A stretch of 51,291 nucleotides of DNA from Ignavibacteriales bacterium (GTDB lineage Bacteria > Bacteroidota > Ignavibacteria > Ignavibacteriales > Ignavibacteriaceae): positions 9,383 through 60,673 of the forward strand of contig PLLW01000110.1 of the NCBI GenBank assembly GCA_003141435.1, in the 5' to 3' direction. Every line of letters starts with the position of its first letter. The stretch's first letter is position 1. Below the pieces are notes generated by a model. It had not been told where the DNA came from, searched no databases, and worked only from the letters and a program-made list of their open reading frames with translations. The position numbers and the translations under genes are program-made. Below are positions 34,712-43,931 of this stretch, piece by piece.

Positions 34712-36220
34712 CTATTTGCGTTTAAAGTTAGAGAGGCGGAGACATACAAGGTCTTGTACATTTTCGGCAAGCTTAACGGGTACATTAAAGTTATTGACAA
34801 TAATAGAAAAGGCGACAGGTTCGTTATCCCCAGTAAGTGCATAACCACAAAGACTACGAACAGCGGTTAGGTAACCGGTTTTGGCTCTTATTTTTGCTTC
34901 TGCCCTGGTATTCTTTAGCCGAGTGGCAAGTGTACCATCGACACCAGCGATAGGCAATGAATTAAAATATGGTATATAGTATTTACTCTTGAACATATAA
35001 TTTAGCAAGGAAATAAAGTGTCTGGGGGATACTAAATTCAATCTTGAAAGACCGCTTCCATCGACCATTACCATGCCATCAGTATTTATTCCCATATCTT
35101 TAAATATATCAAACTCAGCTTGAATCCCATTTTCCCGTGTGCCGTAATGTGCAGCTTCAAGTCCGATAGTTTTTAATATCTGTTCTGCATAAAAATTCTG
35201 GCTATTTTTATTAACTACCTTAATAATTTCCCTTAAAGGGGGGGATAAGTTAGTAAATAGAAAATCTGCATGTTTATAATCAATGGGCAGGGTGAGATCG
35301 TCTTCAGTCATAGTTGAACCGGTGACAGTAATTCCTTTTTTTTCAAGAGCATTTCTCAATACGACCATTGCAAACCGGGTAGGGTTATTAACAGTGCAAA
35401 ATGTTCTGACAGTATCAGAATCAACTTTAATAGTACCTGATACAGTAATTAAATTTGTGCCTCTTTCCCTGTAAACATCGATATCGGTAGTTGAATCTTT
35501 AGGAACCACAGTTACTTCATTAGATATAGTAACATATTTAGTATCAGGATGCATAAAGACTTTAGAGGTTTTTTTATCCTGTTTTACAAAGACAGAAATA
35601 TCTACACAATTATCATTAAAAGAAATTGCACTGGCTTGAGCTGAGTACCAATAGCTTTCATCATCCCAAGCCCAACCTTCACCGAGTCCGCGGTCATCAA
35701 ATTCAGAATCATCTCCAATGATATTACCGGAAATTTCGTATATGCCTAAATTAAGGAGAGAATCTGCCCATAAGTTATATAGGCGCAGCATATCCCCGCC
35801 ATAAAATCTTGCTGAAATGGTTGGGTCTCCCCTACCCTGAATGATAAGATCACCTTTGAGAATAGAGCCATCGATAATACCGCGTTTGTATATGTTTGTG
35901 GTGAACCTGTATTCGGGTCCAAGCTGGATTAAGCCTGCTGCGGTAGTAAAGAGTTTTAAACTGGATGCAGGGAGGAACAGCTTATCTTCATTTTTTTTAT
36001 AGAAATACTCTCCTGTTTCGAGAGACTGAATTACTACTCCCCAATTGGCGTTACTGAAACTCGGATCATTAAAAATATCATCCATCTGGTTCCAGAATTC
36101 CGGCAGAGTAGAAACGGAATATCTTGGGAGTGTTTGACTAACAGTATCCTTTTTTTCCTGTGCATTTACGGAAATGAAGGCGAACAGTATTATATATAAT
36201 GTAAATGTTTTAGTGACCAT
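34712..36220 (-). CDS. dacB: D-alanyl-D-alanine carboxypeptidase/endopeptidase (PBP4 type)
   Basis: The enzyme trims peptidoglycan peptides in the periplasm. From the ATG at 36220 the protein is 502 residues with a signal peptide (MVTKTFTLYIILFAFISVNAQ). The S13 penicillin-binding motifs are present: SxxK in LPASSLKLFTTA (Ser86 to Lys89), the SxN-type motif in VNKNSQNFYAEQIL, and KTG in RAKTGYLTAVRSL. A large insert between the first two is typical of PBP4. The longer frame to 36241 begins with TTG inside rluB and is less likely. Confidence 0.95.
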   Translation of the reverse strand: MVTKTFTLYIILFAFISVNAQEKKDTVSQTLPRYSVSTLPEFWNQMDDIFNDPSFSNANWGVVIQSLETGEYFYKKNEDKLFLPASSLKLFTTAAGLIQLGPEYRFTTNIYKRGIIDGSILKGDLIIQGRGDPTISARFYGGDMLRLYNLWADSLLNLGIYEISGNIIGDDSEFDDRGLGEGWAWDDESYWYSAQASAISFNDNCVDISVFVKQDKKTSKVFMHPDTKYVTISNEVTVVPKDSTTDIDVYRERGTNLITVSGTIKVDSDTVRTFCTVNNPTRFAMVVLRNALEKKGITVTGSTMTEDDLTLPIDYKHADFLFTNLSPPLREIIKVVNKNSQNFYAEQILKTIGLEAAHYGTRENGIQAEFDIFKDMGINTDGMVMVDGSGLSRLNLVSPRHFISLLNYMFKSKYYIPYFNSLPIAGVDGTLATRLKNTRAEAKIRAKTGYLTAVRSLCGYALTGDNEPVAFSIIVNNFNVPVKLAENVQDLVCLRLSNFKRK

Positions 36221-36920
36221 ATTTATGAATGATCCAATCAATTTCCTGTTGTGTTAATTTACGATAATTGCCGACAGGTATATCAGCATAGATACCTGCG
36301 AAGCTTACTCTGTTAAGTGCTTTTACGGTATAACTTAGAGCGGCAAACATTTTCTTTACGAAATGGTTTCGTCCTTCGACAGCAGTAACTACCATAGAGT
36401 TAAAATGGTTTTTCTTTGGAAAAACTATCTGCTTAAATCTCCCCCTTTCACCATCGAGGTAGATACCTTTCAGCAATTTTTCTTTATCTTTATCATCAAG
36501 GGGTTTATCAAGGAGAACTTCATAATCACGGGGAATTTTATTTTTCGGATGGGTGACAAGATTGGAGAATTCACCATCATTAGTGAGAAATAATACGCCG
36601 GTGGTGTTATAGTCGAGCCTGCCGACAGGGAATATAATTTCTTTAGTATCGATAATATCGACCACAGTTTTTCTATCCCTTTCATCGGCGGTAGTAGTAA
36701 TTACGCCTTTAGGTTTGTTAAGGAGATAATAGACATGCTGGCGGAGAGCAAGTTTTTGACCGTCAACTTTTACATGATCGGTTTCTTCATTGATTTGGCA
36801 GGCAAGATCGATAATTGTTTTATTATTTACCTCTACCCTGCCCTGGACAATAAGTTCTTCAACCTTCCGTCTTGAACCTACGCCACAACTTGCGAGGTAT
36901 TTATTCAGGCGCATTGTCAT
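36210..36920 (-). CDS. rluB: 23S rRNA pseudouridine synthase RluB/RsuA family
   Basis: The 236-residue enzyme isomerises uridine in rRNA. An S4 RNA-binding domain opens it (MRLNKYLASCGVGSRRKVEELI). The catalytic domain has YLLNKPKGVITT, then GRLDYNTTGVLFLTNDG with the catalytic Asp, and EGRNHFVKKMFAAL. The ATG at 36920 has AAGGA five bases upstream and is chosen over 36962. It overlaps the scpB 3' end by 20 bases. The scpA-scpB-rluB order is common in bacteria. RluB and RsuA cannot be strictly separated by eye. Confidence 0.93.
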   Translation of the reverse strand: MTMRLNKYLASCGVGSRRKVEELIVQGRVEVNNKTIIDLACQINEETDHVKVDGQKLALRQHVYYLLNKPKGVITTTADERDRKTVVDIIDTKEIIFPVGRLDYNTTGVLFLTNDGEFSNLVTHPKNKIPRDYEVLLDKPLDDKDKEKLLKGIYLDGERGRFKQIVFPKKNHFNSMVVTAVEGRNHFVKKMFAALSYTVKALNRVSFAGIYADIPVGNYRKLTQQEIDWIIHKYGH

Positions 36921-37554
36921 TATTTCCTTCGGGTTCAACTTCATTCTGAACCTGTTCTTCAAGAGCGTTCATCATAATTTTTTGTTTTTGTTCAAGGAAG
37001 TCCTCATCCTGCATGATATCTTCAATTTCACGGGGCTTAGGAAGATCTGTAATTTTATTCAAGCCAAAGTATTTCAGGAATTCATCAGTAGTATTATAGA
37101 GAAGAGGTCTGCCGATAGTTTCAGCGCGCCCTGAAATAGTAATAAGGTTTTTTTCCAAAAGCGTAGTAATAATATAATCTGCGTTGACACCCCGAATAGT
37201 TTCTAGTTCAGGTTTAGTAAGAGGCTGTTTGTAGGCAATAATAGCAAGGGTTTCAAGGGCAGCCTGGCTTAGTCTGCGTTTGCTTTTTTCGGATGAAAGA
37301 TAACCTACATATTTTGCATTATCAGGTTTTGTAGCAAAGAGATATCCATTAGCTATTTTTTGTATGGAAAAAGCCAAGCCCTGTTGGTCATAGCATTTAT
37401 TCAATTCATCAACGGCATTATCTACTTCATTACGTGAAATCTGAATATCCTCGCCATCTATTCCTTTTATTGCTTTTAGGATTTCGGAGGAACTGATCGG
37501 GTCATCCGAGGAAAATATCAGAGCTTCAATAACAGAATTATATATATTATCCAA
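36901..37554 (-). CDS. scpB: Segregation and condensation protein B
   Basis: ScpB is the winged-helix partner in the SMC-ScpAB condensin. The 217-residue protein shows IEALIFSSDDPISSSEIL, the second winged-helix block LSQAALETLAIIAYKQPLTKPELE and TTLLEKNLI, and the acidic C-terminal tail. It probably starts with TTG at 37554, after GGG seven bases upstream. It overlaps scpA by eight bases. Its tail is longer than in many ScpB proteins. Confidence 0.93.
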   Translation of the reverse strand: MDNIYNSVIEALIFSSDDPISSSEILKAIKGIDGEDIQISRNEVDNAVDELNKCYDQQGLAFSIQKIANGYLFATKPDNAKYVGYLSSEKSKRRLSQAALETLAIIAYKQPLTKPELETIRGVNADYIITTLLEKNLITISGRAETIGRPLLYNTTDEFLKYFGLNKITDLPKPREIEDIMQDEDFLEQKQKIMMNALEEQVQNEVEPEGNNDNAPE

Positions 37555-38266
37555 TTAAACCCTTTACAAGTACAAAGTCATTATAATCAGGAGATTCTTT
37601 AATTAGAACGGCACCATTTTTTGTTAATTCAAGCAATGCAACAAAGGTAATTACTATTCTTATTTTTTCACGCATATTTTCCACAAGACTTAGAAAATGG
37701 ACTTCGATCTCAGAATTCAGGCGATTTAGAATATATTCAATCTGTTCATCTACTGACACATTTATTTTATTTATTTCATGTACCGGCTGAGGTTTAAGCC
37801 CATCAATCGCTTTCTTAAATGCTTTGGCTAGGTCAAAAATAGTAATATTTTTTAATAAAACATCGTACTCCGGGGGGGCTTCCTTATTATCCAAGGAAAA
37901 ATTTCCCCTGAAAGAAAGCTTTCTTTGAATAGATTCAAAGAAAGAAAGCTCCTCACTCATTTCTTTGTACTTTTTATATTCGAGAAGAGCGGCAATAAGA
38001 TCTGCCCGGGGATCAATCTCCTCGCCTTTTTCATCAATCTCCCTTGGCAGGAGCATTCTAACCTTAATATGCATTAGAGTAGATGCCATCAGAATGAAAT
38101 CGCCGGCAACTTCCAGATCAAGCATCTTTATAAGATTTACATACTGAAGGAATTCACCTGTGATTTTAGAGATAGGGATATCATAAATATCCAGCTCATC
38201 TCTTTTAATAAAGAAGAGCAAGAGATCGAGAGGTCCTTCGAACTTATCTAATTTGATCTTATACAA
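37547..38266 (-). CDS. scpA: Segregation and condensation protein A
   Basis: ScpA is the kleisin that closes the SMC ring. The 239-residue protein begins KLDKFEGPLDLLLFFIKRDELDIYDIPISKI, the N-terminal signature. It continues ILMASTLMHIKVRMLLPRE and ends with the winged-helix block RIVITFVALLELTKNGAV. The start is TTG at 38266, three bases after trpS. The smc gene is not in the window. Confidence 0.94.
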   Translation of the reverse strand: MYKIKLDKFEGPLDLLLFFIKRDELDIYDIPISKITGEFLQYVNLIKMLDLEVAGDFILMASTLMHIKVRMLLPREIDEKGEEIDPRADLIAALLEYKKYKEMSEELSFFESIQRKLSFRGNFSLDNKEAPPEYDVLLKNITIFDLAKAFKKAIDGLKPQPVHEINKINVSVDEQIEYILNRLNSEIEVHFLSLVENMREKIRIVITFVALLELTKNGAVLIKESPDYNDFVLVKGLIG

Positions 38267-38269
38267 AGT

Positions 38270-39250
38270 TTATCCGAGATTCATTTTTTCGTGCACTTCA
38301 TTCATAGTGGCTGCGGCAATCTTTTTAGCTTTAAGCTCACCATCAGCAAGAATATCTTTTATGAGAGGGAGATTATTTTCATAATATTGCCTTTTGTCTA
38401 TAATAGGAGCAAGCAATGAAGATATTTTAGAGGCGCAGTTCATTTTACAATCAAAGCATCCTAAGACACCTGAACGACATCCTGCGTTAATTTCTTCAAT
38501 CTCACCGGGATTAAATTTCTTATGGTAGGCAAATATGAGGCATATGTCGGGGTTACCGGAATCGCCTTTTCTAATTTTGTTGGGATCGGTTACTGCTTTT
38601 TTAAGTTTTGCTTTAACTATTTCGGGTTCATCCGACAGGAATATTGTATTCCCAAGGGACTTGCTCATTTTGGCATCACCGTCTAGACCCGGAAGACGCG
38701 CAAACTTAGATAGTTTAGGCTCAGGTTCAGGAAATACAACACCATACTGGTTATTAAATTTCCTTGCGATCTCCCTTGATATTTCCACGTGGGGAACCTG
38801 ATCCTCGCCGACAGGAACGAGATCGCCCTTGTATAAAAGAATATCAGCAGTCTGAAGAACGGGATAACCCAAATGTCCATAGATTATGTGCTCGATATTA
38901 AGATCGCGCACCTGATCCTTAAGAGTGGGATTTCTTTCAAGTCGGTTAACGGTTATAAGCATTGATAAAATCAAATGGAGTTCAGCGTGGTCTTTTATCT
39001 GGGACTGTCTGAACATAAGATTTTTTTGAGGATCAAGACCGGCAGATAGCCAATCTATAAGCATTTCGATTGAGTTATTATAGATATCATCTGTATTAAG
39101 AGTTGTAGTAAGCACATGATAATCTGCAATCAGATGAAAATTATCATAATCATCCTGAAGATTAATCCAATTTTCGAGAGCACCCACGTAATGCCCAATA
39201 TGAAGCTTGCCCGTGGGACGCATCCCGCTTAGAATTCTTTTTTTAGCCAT
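38270..39250 (-). CDS. trpS: Tryptophanyl-tRNA synthetase
   Basis: A class I synthetase for tRNA-Trp. The 326-residue protein has the HIGH-type motif GKLHIGHYVGALENW near the start and the KMSKS motif in GDAKMSKSLGNTI. It also has LPQ-like DILLYKGDLVPVGEDQVPH. Length and motif order are standard. It is three bases upstream of scpA, so the two are probably co-transcribed. Confidence 0.97.
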   Translation of the reverse strand: MAKKRILSGMRPTGKLHIGHYVGALENWINLQDDYDNFHLIADYHVLTTTLNTDDIYNNSIEMLIDWLSAGLDPQKNLMFRQSQIKDHAELHLILSMLITVNRLERNPTLKDQVRDLNIEHIIYGHLGYPVLQTADILLYKGDLVPVGEDQVPHVEISREIARKFNNQYGVVFPEPEPKLSKFARLPGLDGDAKMSKSLGNTIFLSDEPEIVKAKLKKAVTDPNKIRKGDSGNPDICLIFAYHKKFNPGEIEEINAGCRSGVLGCFDCKMNCASKISSLLAPIIDKRQYYENNLPLIKDILADGELKAKKIAAATMNEVHEKMNLG

Positions 39251-39313
39251 TAATAATACTTTATGATAATTAACAAAAATAACAATAATGGGGATAATAA
39301 TTTGAAAATTTTA

Positions 39314-39825
39314 TCAGATGAGGTAAAGATAAGGTTTCCAGTTTTCGTCAAGCTTGCCGACACTAGTTTTAATAAACATTATATGGTTTGGTTTGAAGGG
39401 CTTATATGATAATCGAAGATTAGCTTCTTCAGGCGTACGCCCGCCTTTTCTATTATTACAATTTGTACAGGCGCATACAAGATTTTCCCAGCTTTCACTT
39501 CCCCCTTTTGCTTTAGGAATAATATGGTCTATTGTTAAAGGAAGATCGCTACGACCACAGTAGGCGCATTTATATTCATCTCTGCGCAATATATTCTTCC
39601 GGGTCAATACAACTTTTTTGTATGGAACTTTTATAAAATAATTCAAACGGATAACACTCGGCCAGGGGAATGTCCTGCTTACTGTTCTGATTACTTTCTT
39701 TTTATTGTCGAGTAGAAGCTCCGCTTTACCCATATAGATAAGAACCATTGCCTTTTTAATGTTACAAATAGTTAATGGTTCGTAACTCTGATTGAGGATA
39801 AGAACTTTGGCGTTTAGCTTTCCAT
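39314..39825 (-). CDS. HNH endonuclease, apparent frameshift at the N-terminus
   Basis: The frame from the ATG at 39748 gives 144 residues with the HNH site CAYCGRSDLPLTIDHIIPKAKGG and CTNCNNRKGGRTPEE, a family common in Bacteroidota. The family's conserved N-terminus lies upstream in the same frame: LNAKVLILNQSYEPLTICNI (39817-39758) and KKA, joining to the ATG. No ATG precedes it in that frame. An ATG at 39825 lies one base off; adding one A to the AAA run at 39819-39821 joins it to give MEKLNAKVLILNQ. So one base is lost, by mutation or sequencing error, or an unusual ATT start at 39838 is used. The internal ATG could make a shortened protein. Confidence 0.8.
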
Positions 39826-39916
39826 TTGTCGGTTTAATTGGTTCGAAGACTTATTCCTTTCTTTAATAAATCAAATTTAATATATAAAATAGTAAATAGA
39901 TTGTACTTTGTAAATA

Positions 39917-40303
39917 CTATTTATTCGGATCGCTTTTATAAATGATAGCTACGCAGGTAACATAGTCCTGTGAATGGCTCATCGATATTTTTAATTCTTT
40001 ACCATCAGCCAGGAAGGATTCGAGTTTGCCATTTAGTTTAACATATGGCATTCCCGAAGGTTCATTAAAGACTTCAATATTCTGCCAACCGAATTCATTA
40101 TTCCATCCTGTGGACATAGCTTTGGATACAGCTTCTTTAGCAGAAAAACGGGCAGCAAAGTGCTGATACTTATTTGCCTTACTTAAACAATACTCAATTT
40201 CCCCGGGAGTAAATATCTTATCGAGGAAATGATCGCCGTACTTCTCGATACTTTTTTTAATTCTTGAAATTTCAATTATATCGATGCCGATTCCAATTAT
40301 CAT
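39917..40303 (-). CDS. acpS: Holo-[acyl-carrier-protein] synthase
   Basis: AcpS attaches 4'-phosphopantetheine to acyl carrier protein. The 128-residue protein has GIGIDIIEISRI with the metal-binding Asp8, and HFAARFSAKEAVSKAM with Glu57. The C-terminal segment is LKISMSHSQDYVTCVAI. The length is standard for the small trimeric enzyme. It follows the MlaD-like gene by 13 bases. Confidence 0.95.
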   Translation of the reverse strand: MIIGIGIDIIEISRIKKSIEKYGDHFLDKIFTPGEIEYCLSKANKYQHFAARFSAKEAVSKAMSTGWNNEFGWQNIEVFNEPSGMPYVKLNGKLESFLADGKELKISMSHSQDYVTCVAIIYKSDPNK

Positions 40304-40316
40304 ATTTTAATATTCT

Positions 40317-41231
40317 CTAGAAAAGCTTGAGATGCGCATCAATGTTAATTCCTTCTTTCTTAAGCTGCTCAAGAAGGATTTTAGATATTTCACTTAACTT
40401 TGCGACAGATTGAGTAAGGTTTTCATACAACTCTTTATCGTAGAGTAATTTCCCCAAATTATTATTCTTGTTTTTAATCTCGGAAGTAAATTCGTTTGCC
40501 GCTACCATAAGTGTATCGGCCTTCTGCAAGAGCACCTGAAGTTCGTTAATTGAAGTCTTTATTCCATCTTTATTATTTTTAATGAAATCCTTTGTCTCAT
40601 TAGTAATTTCAACGCCATTGGAAGTCAGTTTCTTAAAACTTTCTCTATTCTCATCAATCATACTGATCATCTTTTGCGAAATCAGATTAAGATTAGCAGC
40701 AGAGCTTTTAATGTTATTTGTAAGTTTATCATCAGTGAGATATTTGTTAACAGAGCTCAGAGTGATGCGCATATCTTTTAACGAGGCAACAATATCTCCC
40801 TGTACAGAGCCCAACATTGACATGACAGATGGAATATCAGCATAAAATATTCCGTTATGTATTGAATTGTAATTGAATTCTGTTTGTGAAACTCCTGGTA
40901 ACACGCCAACTTTTTTACCACCCATAAGATCAAGCATTGAAATAGAAAATTGTGCATCGTCCCTTAAATCCACATCCTTGTTAATAGATAATGTTACTAA
41001 AACATGATCTTGTTTTATCTCCATATCTTTAACAAATCCTTTCCGGAGACCAATGACCACTACATTATCTCCGATTTCCAAACCCGTTACGTTATCAAAT
41101 TTAATAACAACCGGTCTGTAATTTGATGAAATGCTGAAGTTCTTTGCCCATCCAAGAATCCAAAGGAATATAAATATTCCAATGATTACTGTAATGCCAA
41201 CTTTAATTTCGGTCTTTCTTTGATCCTTCAT
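40317..41231 (-). CDS. MCE/MlaD-family lipid-transport protein
   Basis: The 304-residue protein has one N-terminal membrane helix (about 10-28) and a periplasmic MCE domain at about 35-115 (VVIKFDNVTGLEIGDNVVVIGLRKG, LMGGKKVGVLPG). A long helical C-terminal part, probably coiled coil, follows. MCE proteins form hexamers that carry phospholipids between membranes with the MlaE/MlaF ABC transporter, whose genes are not visible here. The ATG at 41231 is preferred to a TTG at 41237. It overlaps the upstream small gene by 29 bases, which suggests functional linkage. Confidence 0.9.
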   Translation of the reverse strand: MKDQRKTEIKVGITVIIGIFIFLWILGWAKNFSISSNYRPVVIKFDNVTGLEIGDNVVVIGLRKGFVKDMEIKQDHVLVTLSINKDVDLRDDAQFSISMLDLMGGKKVGVLPGVSQTEFNYNSIHNGIFYADIPSVMSMLGSVQGDIVASLKDMRITLSSVNKYLTDDKLTNNIKSSAANLNLISQKMISMIDENRESFKKLTSNGVEITNETKDFIKNNKDGIKTSINELQVLLQKADTLMVAANEFTSEIKNKNNNLGKLLYDKELYENLTQSVAKLSEISKILLEQLKKEGINIDAHLKLF

Positions 41232-41574
41232 CTTCAATCTTTTTTAATATCTGTTTAATTTGATTTAATCTATCCTTGTTTATTAAACTATCATGACTAG
41301 CTTCTTTAAGCGATGTTACCAATGGATCGAACATATTATTATTTAACTGATTAAAATTAACCAGTTTTTTAGAAAAGAAATCATCCAGAAGAGCTTTTAA
41401 TGAATCCTTTTCAGGAGACTCTTTAAATTTAACCAGGTTTTTTTCAATTCCCTTACGAGGAACATTTACCAGCATATTTTTAATAGTATCCCATTTGGTT
41501 TGGACGAGGTAAACTATTACACCGATAATAATAGTTAATATAAATACCAATCTTATAAAACAACTATTTTTCAT
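41203..41574 (-). CDS. Unrecognised bitopic membrane protein
   Basis: A 123-residue protein with one N-terminal membrane helix (about 8-25) and a Lys-rich, helical remainder of about 95 residues that probably faces the periplasm. It overlaps the DUF21/CBS gene by four bases (ATGA) and the MCE gene by 29 bases, so the three are a tightly packed operon. No family was recognised. A structural helper for the MCE protein is possible but unproven. Confidence 0.7.
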   Translation of the reverse strand: MKNSCFIRLVFILTIIIGVIVYLVQTKWDTIKNMLVNVPRKGIEKNLVKFKESPEKDSLKALLDDFFSKKLVNFNQLNNNMFDPLVTSLKEASHDSLINKDRLNQIKQILKKIEDEGSKKDRN

Positions 41575-42851
41575 TCTGATTTTATTTTTTCAACCTGAAC
41601 TTTTTTAATTCTTTTATTTTGTATTTCTTTAACAATGAATTTGTAGCCATCAATCTGAAAAGAATAGCCTTGTTTAGGGATTTGTCCTGCGTGATTAAGA
41701 ATCATTCCTGCAACTGTTTCGTAATTACTATTTTCACTAAATGTAGTATTTAACAAATCGTTTAGCTTAACTATAGATAATTTACCGAGGATAATATAGT
41801 TATTATCCCCCACTTTTGTAACAGGATTTTCTTCTTTGTCATATTCATCCCTAATTTCCCCTAAGATTTCCTCAATAATATCTTCAAGAGTAATGAGACC
41901 GGCAGTACCACCATACTCGTCAACTACAATTGCAAGATGCATTTTCTTTTCCTGAAAATCGTGCATCAGGCTGGAGATAAGTTTAGTCCTCGGAATGAAC
42001 ATGGCTTTTCTGGCGATTTTGGTTAAGGAAAAGTTTGTTCTTGATTCAACATTCTTAATATAGGGCAGAAGATCTTTAGAAAACACTATGCCTATTATCT
42101 CATCAAGATCTTCGTGGTAAATGGGAATACGGCTATGACCAGTTTTAGTTATTATATCAAGTAATTCATTAAAGTTTGTTTCTGCAGAGACGGAGACGAT
42201 ATCGACTCTGGGAGTCATTACCTCATGAACTGCCACAGATCGGAAATTGACGATACTGCTGATGAGTCCGTGTTCCTCTTCAACAATAGTTCCCCGTTCG
42301 TGTCCAAGTTTTGCAAGTTCTGTAATCTCTTCAGAGAGAATCGCACTTTTCCTTTTATCAATTCTAAGCTTGCTAATTAATAAGCGTATTGCTTCAGTTA
42401 ATATTTCGGCTACGGGGAATAGGAGGATATTTAACCAATAAAGTGGAATTGAGATTAATTTAGCAAATGCTGCAGGGTTTTTAGCCGCCCAAATTTTAGG
42501 AATCAATTCCCCAAAGATTAAGATGCAAATTGTTAAACAAATGATTTCAATTGTGAGGGCAATGTTCCGAGACAAGCCGAAGCTATGAGAGTAATCGATT
42601 GCAAGGGAGACTGCAATGATAGATGCGGCAACATTGATTACGGTATTCCCTAATAAAATCGTAACTAGTAGTCTTCTGGGGAAATCGAGAAGGTTTTGAA
42701 GATAGCGCCTTATCAGGGGATTAGACTCAAACGTATTCTGCAGTTTTTTTTTATCTAATGAAAATAAAGCTACTTCAGAACCTGAAAAGAAGGCTGACAG
42801 AACAAATAATAATAATAGAAAACCAAGTTTATACTGCCAACCGGAGTTCAA
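41571..42851 (-). CDS. DUF21/CBS membrane protein (CNNM/CorC, HlyC family)
   Basis: The 426-residue protein has four hydrophobic segments in residues 1-165, the DUF21 region (SAFFSGSEVALFSLDKKKL at the start). Two CBS domains follow at about 205-325 (HEVMTPRVDIVSV, SRIPIYHEDLDEIIGIV, LAIVVDEYGGTAGLITLED), and then a C-terminal CorC/HlyC domain (about 340-420). The family is linked to magnesium and cobalt ion transport and to envelope stress in other bacteria. The ion here is unknown. The start is TTG at 42851. Confidence 0.92.
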   Translation of the reverse strand: MNSGWQYKLGFLLLLFVLSAFFSGSEVALFSLDKKKLQNTFESNPLIRRYLQNLLDFPRRLLVTILLGNTVINVAASIIAVSLAIDYSHSFGLSRNIALTIEIICLTICILIFGELIPKIWAAKNPAAFAKLISIPLYWLNILLFPVAEILTEAIRLLISKLRIDKRKSAILSEEITELAKLGHERGTIVEEEHGLISSIVNFRSVAVHEVMTPRVDIVSVSAETNFNELLDIITKTGHSRIPIYHEDLDEIIGIVFSKDLLPYIKNVESRTNFSLTKIARKAMFIPRTKLISSLMHDFQEKKMHLAIVVDEYGGTAGLITLEDIIEEILGEIRDEYDKEENPVTKVGDNNYIILGKLSIVKLNDLLNTTFSENSNYETVAGMILNHAGQIPKQGYSFQIDGYKFIVKEIQNKRIKKVQVEKIKSE

Positions 42852-42887
42852 ATGTATCTATCAGCCTCATGTTGTTAAACATTTAAA

Positions 42888-43325
42888 TTAGAATGGGAGA
42901 TCATCATTGTCTTCGACTTGAATATCAGGCTCACTGATTTGATTCTGATTAGATTGAAAATCTTCACGGGGACCGGAGGATTCACCTCCCGATTCAAATG
43001 GAATTATAAGATCGGCGATAACGTCGACGGAATATCTTTTATTCCCATCTTTATCGGTATAGTCCCGTTTTGAAATTCTTCCTTCGATATAGAATTTCTT
43101 TCCCTTTTTAAGAATGTTCTTAATATAATCGGAAAGGCTGAAGGCAACAATATTATGCCATGTGGTTTCGTTAATCCAGTTACCGTCCTTACCTTTTATT
43201 CTGCTGGTAGTGGCTAAACCAAAGCTGGTAACAGAAACATTATTAGTTGTAAATCTAGTCTCGGCATCTTTACCAAGGTTGCCGATAAGTTGTATCTTGT
43301 TCATCGAAAAAGCTGTCAGCGCCAT
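42888..43325 (-). CDS. ssb: Single-stranded DNA-binding protein
   Basis: The 145-residue protein has the SSB OB-fold: MNKIQLIGNLGKDAETRFT, WHNIVAFSLSDYIKNILKKGKKFYIEGRI and YSVDVIADLIIPF. The C-terminal tail is EDNDDLPF, the standard acidic docking peptide for partner proteins. The start at 43325 has GGATGG upstream; an in-frame ATG at 43304 starts nearer the typical N-terminus and remains an alternative. It follows the SPOR lipoprotein gene by 25 bases. Confidence 0.95.
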   Translation of the reverse strand: MALTAFSMNKIQLIGNLGKDAETRFTTNNVSVTSFGLATTSRIKGKDGNWINETTWHNIVAFSLSDYIKNILKKGKKFYIEGRISKRDYTDKDGNKRYSVDVIADLIIPFESGGESSGPREDFQSNQNQISEPDIQVEDNDDLPF

Positions 43326-43350
43326 ATTACCATCCCATTAAATGTTAAAA

Positions 43351-43773
43351 TTATTTATCTACAGTTACAATAAAAGCGTCATTATATTCCTTGTATTGCC
43401 TAATATCATTTTTAACCTTTTCGGCTTCAGACCGTGAAGTAAAAGGAGGGCTCAGCTGAACAACGTACAATTCCTTCACATCATTGTATTTGATTGTCAT
43501 ATCATAATTTAATTTTATTTTAGCAATACCAGAAAATGATTCTGCCTTATCCCTTGTTGAAAATGCTCCTATTTGAACGATGTAATGGGGAGTTTGAATA
43601 GTTGTGTTTTCCACAGGGAGTACCTGTTTTTTTACTGTATCCGGAGAAACCAGATCGAATACATAAACAGAGTCCTTTTTAGGAATATTATCCTTGGTCA
43701 CTTCTTTAGAAGCACAAGACGGGAGCAATAATATAACAGCAAAGGAAAAGACTAAACCAGCTAATATTTTCAT
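43351..43773 (-). CDS. SPOR-domain lipoprotein
   Basis: A 140-residue lipoprotein: the signal peptide ends with the lipobox LPSC, so the mature Cys20 is lipidated. The C-terminal SPOR domain (about 65-140, PHYIVQIGAFSTRDKAESF) binds denuded peptidoglycan glycans and often marks division-site or outer-membrane proteins. The middle is a short linker. It is divergent from the TPR-like gene at 43932; the 158 bases between them are AT-rich. Confidence 0.9.
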   Translation of the reverse strand: MKILAGLVFSFAVILLLPSCASKEVTKDNIPKKDSVYVFDLVSPDTVKKQVLPVENTTIQTPHYIVQIGAFSTRDKAESFSGIAKIKLNYDMTIKYNDVKELYVVQLSPPFTSRSEAEKVKNDIRQYKEYNDAFIVTVDK

Positions 43774-43931
43774 TTTTCTTATTTCGTTTGTTTTTCTATT
43801 ATAAATATAAAATTAATAATGATAAAATATACGAGAAATAATATTTTAACTGCCTTTTCTTGTTGATTATTCTTCAAATCCCTATTATTTTCCTTTTCAA
43901 ATTGGGTTCTAAATCAATAAAGGAAACAAAA

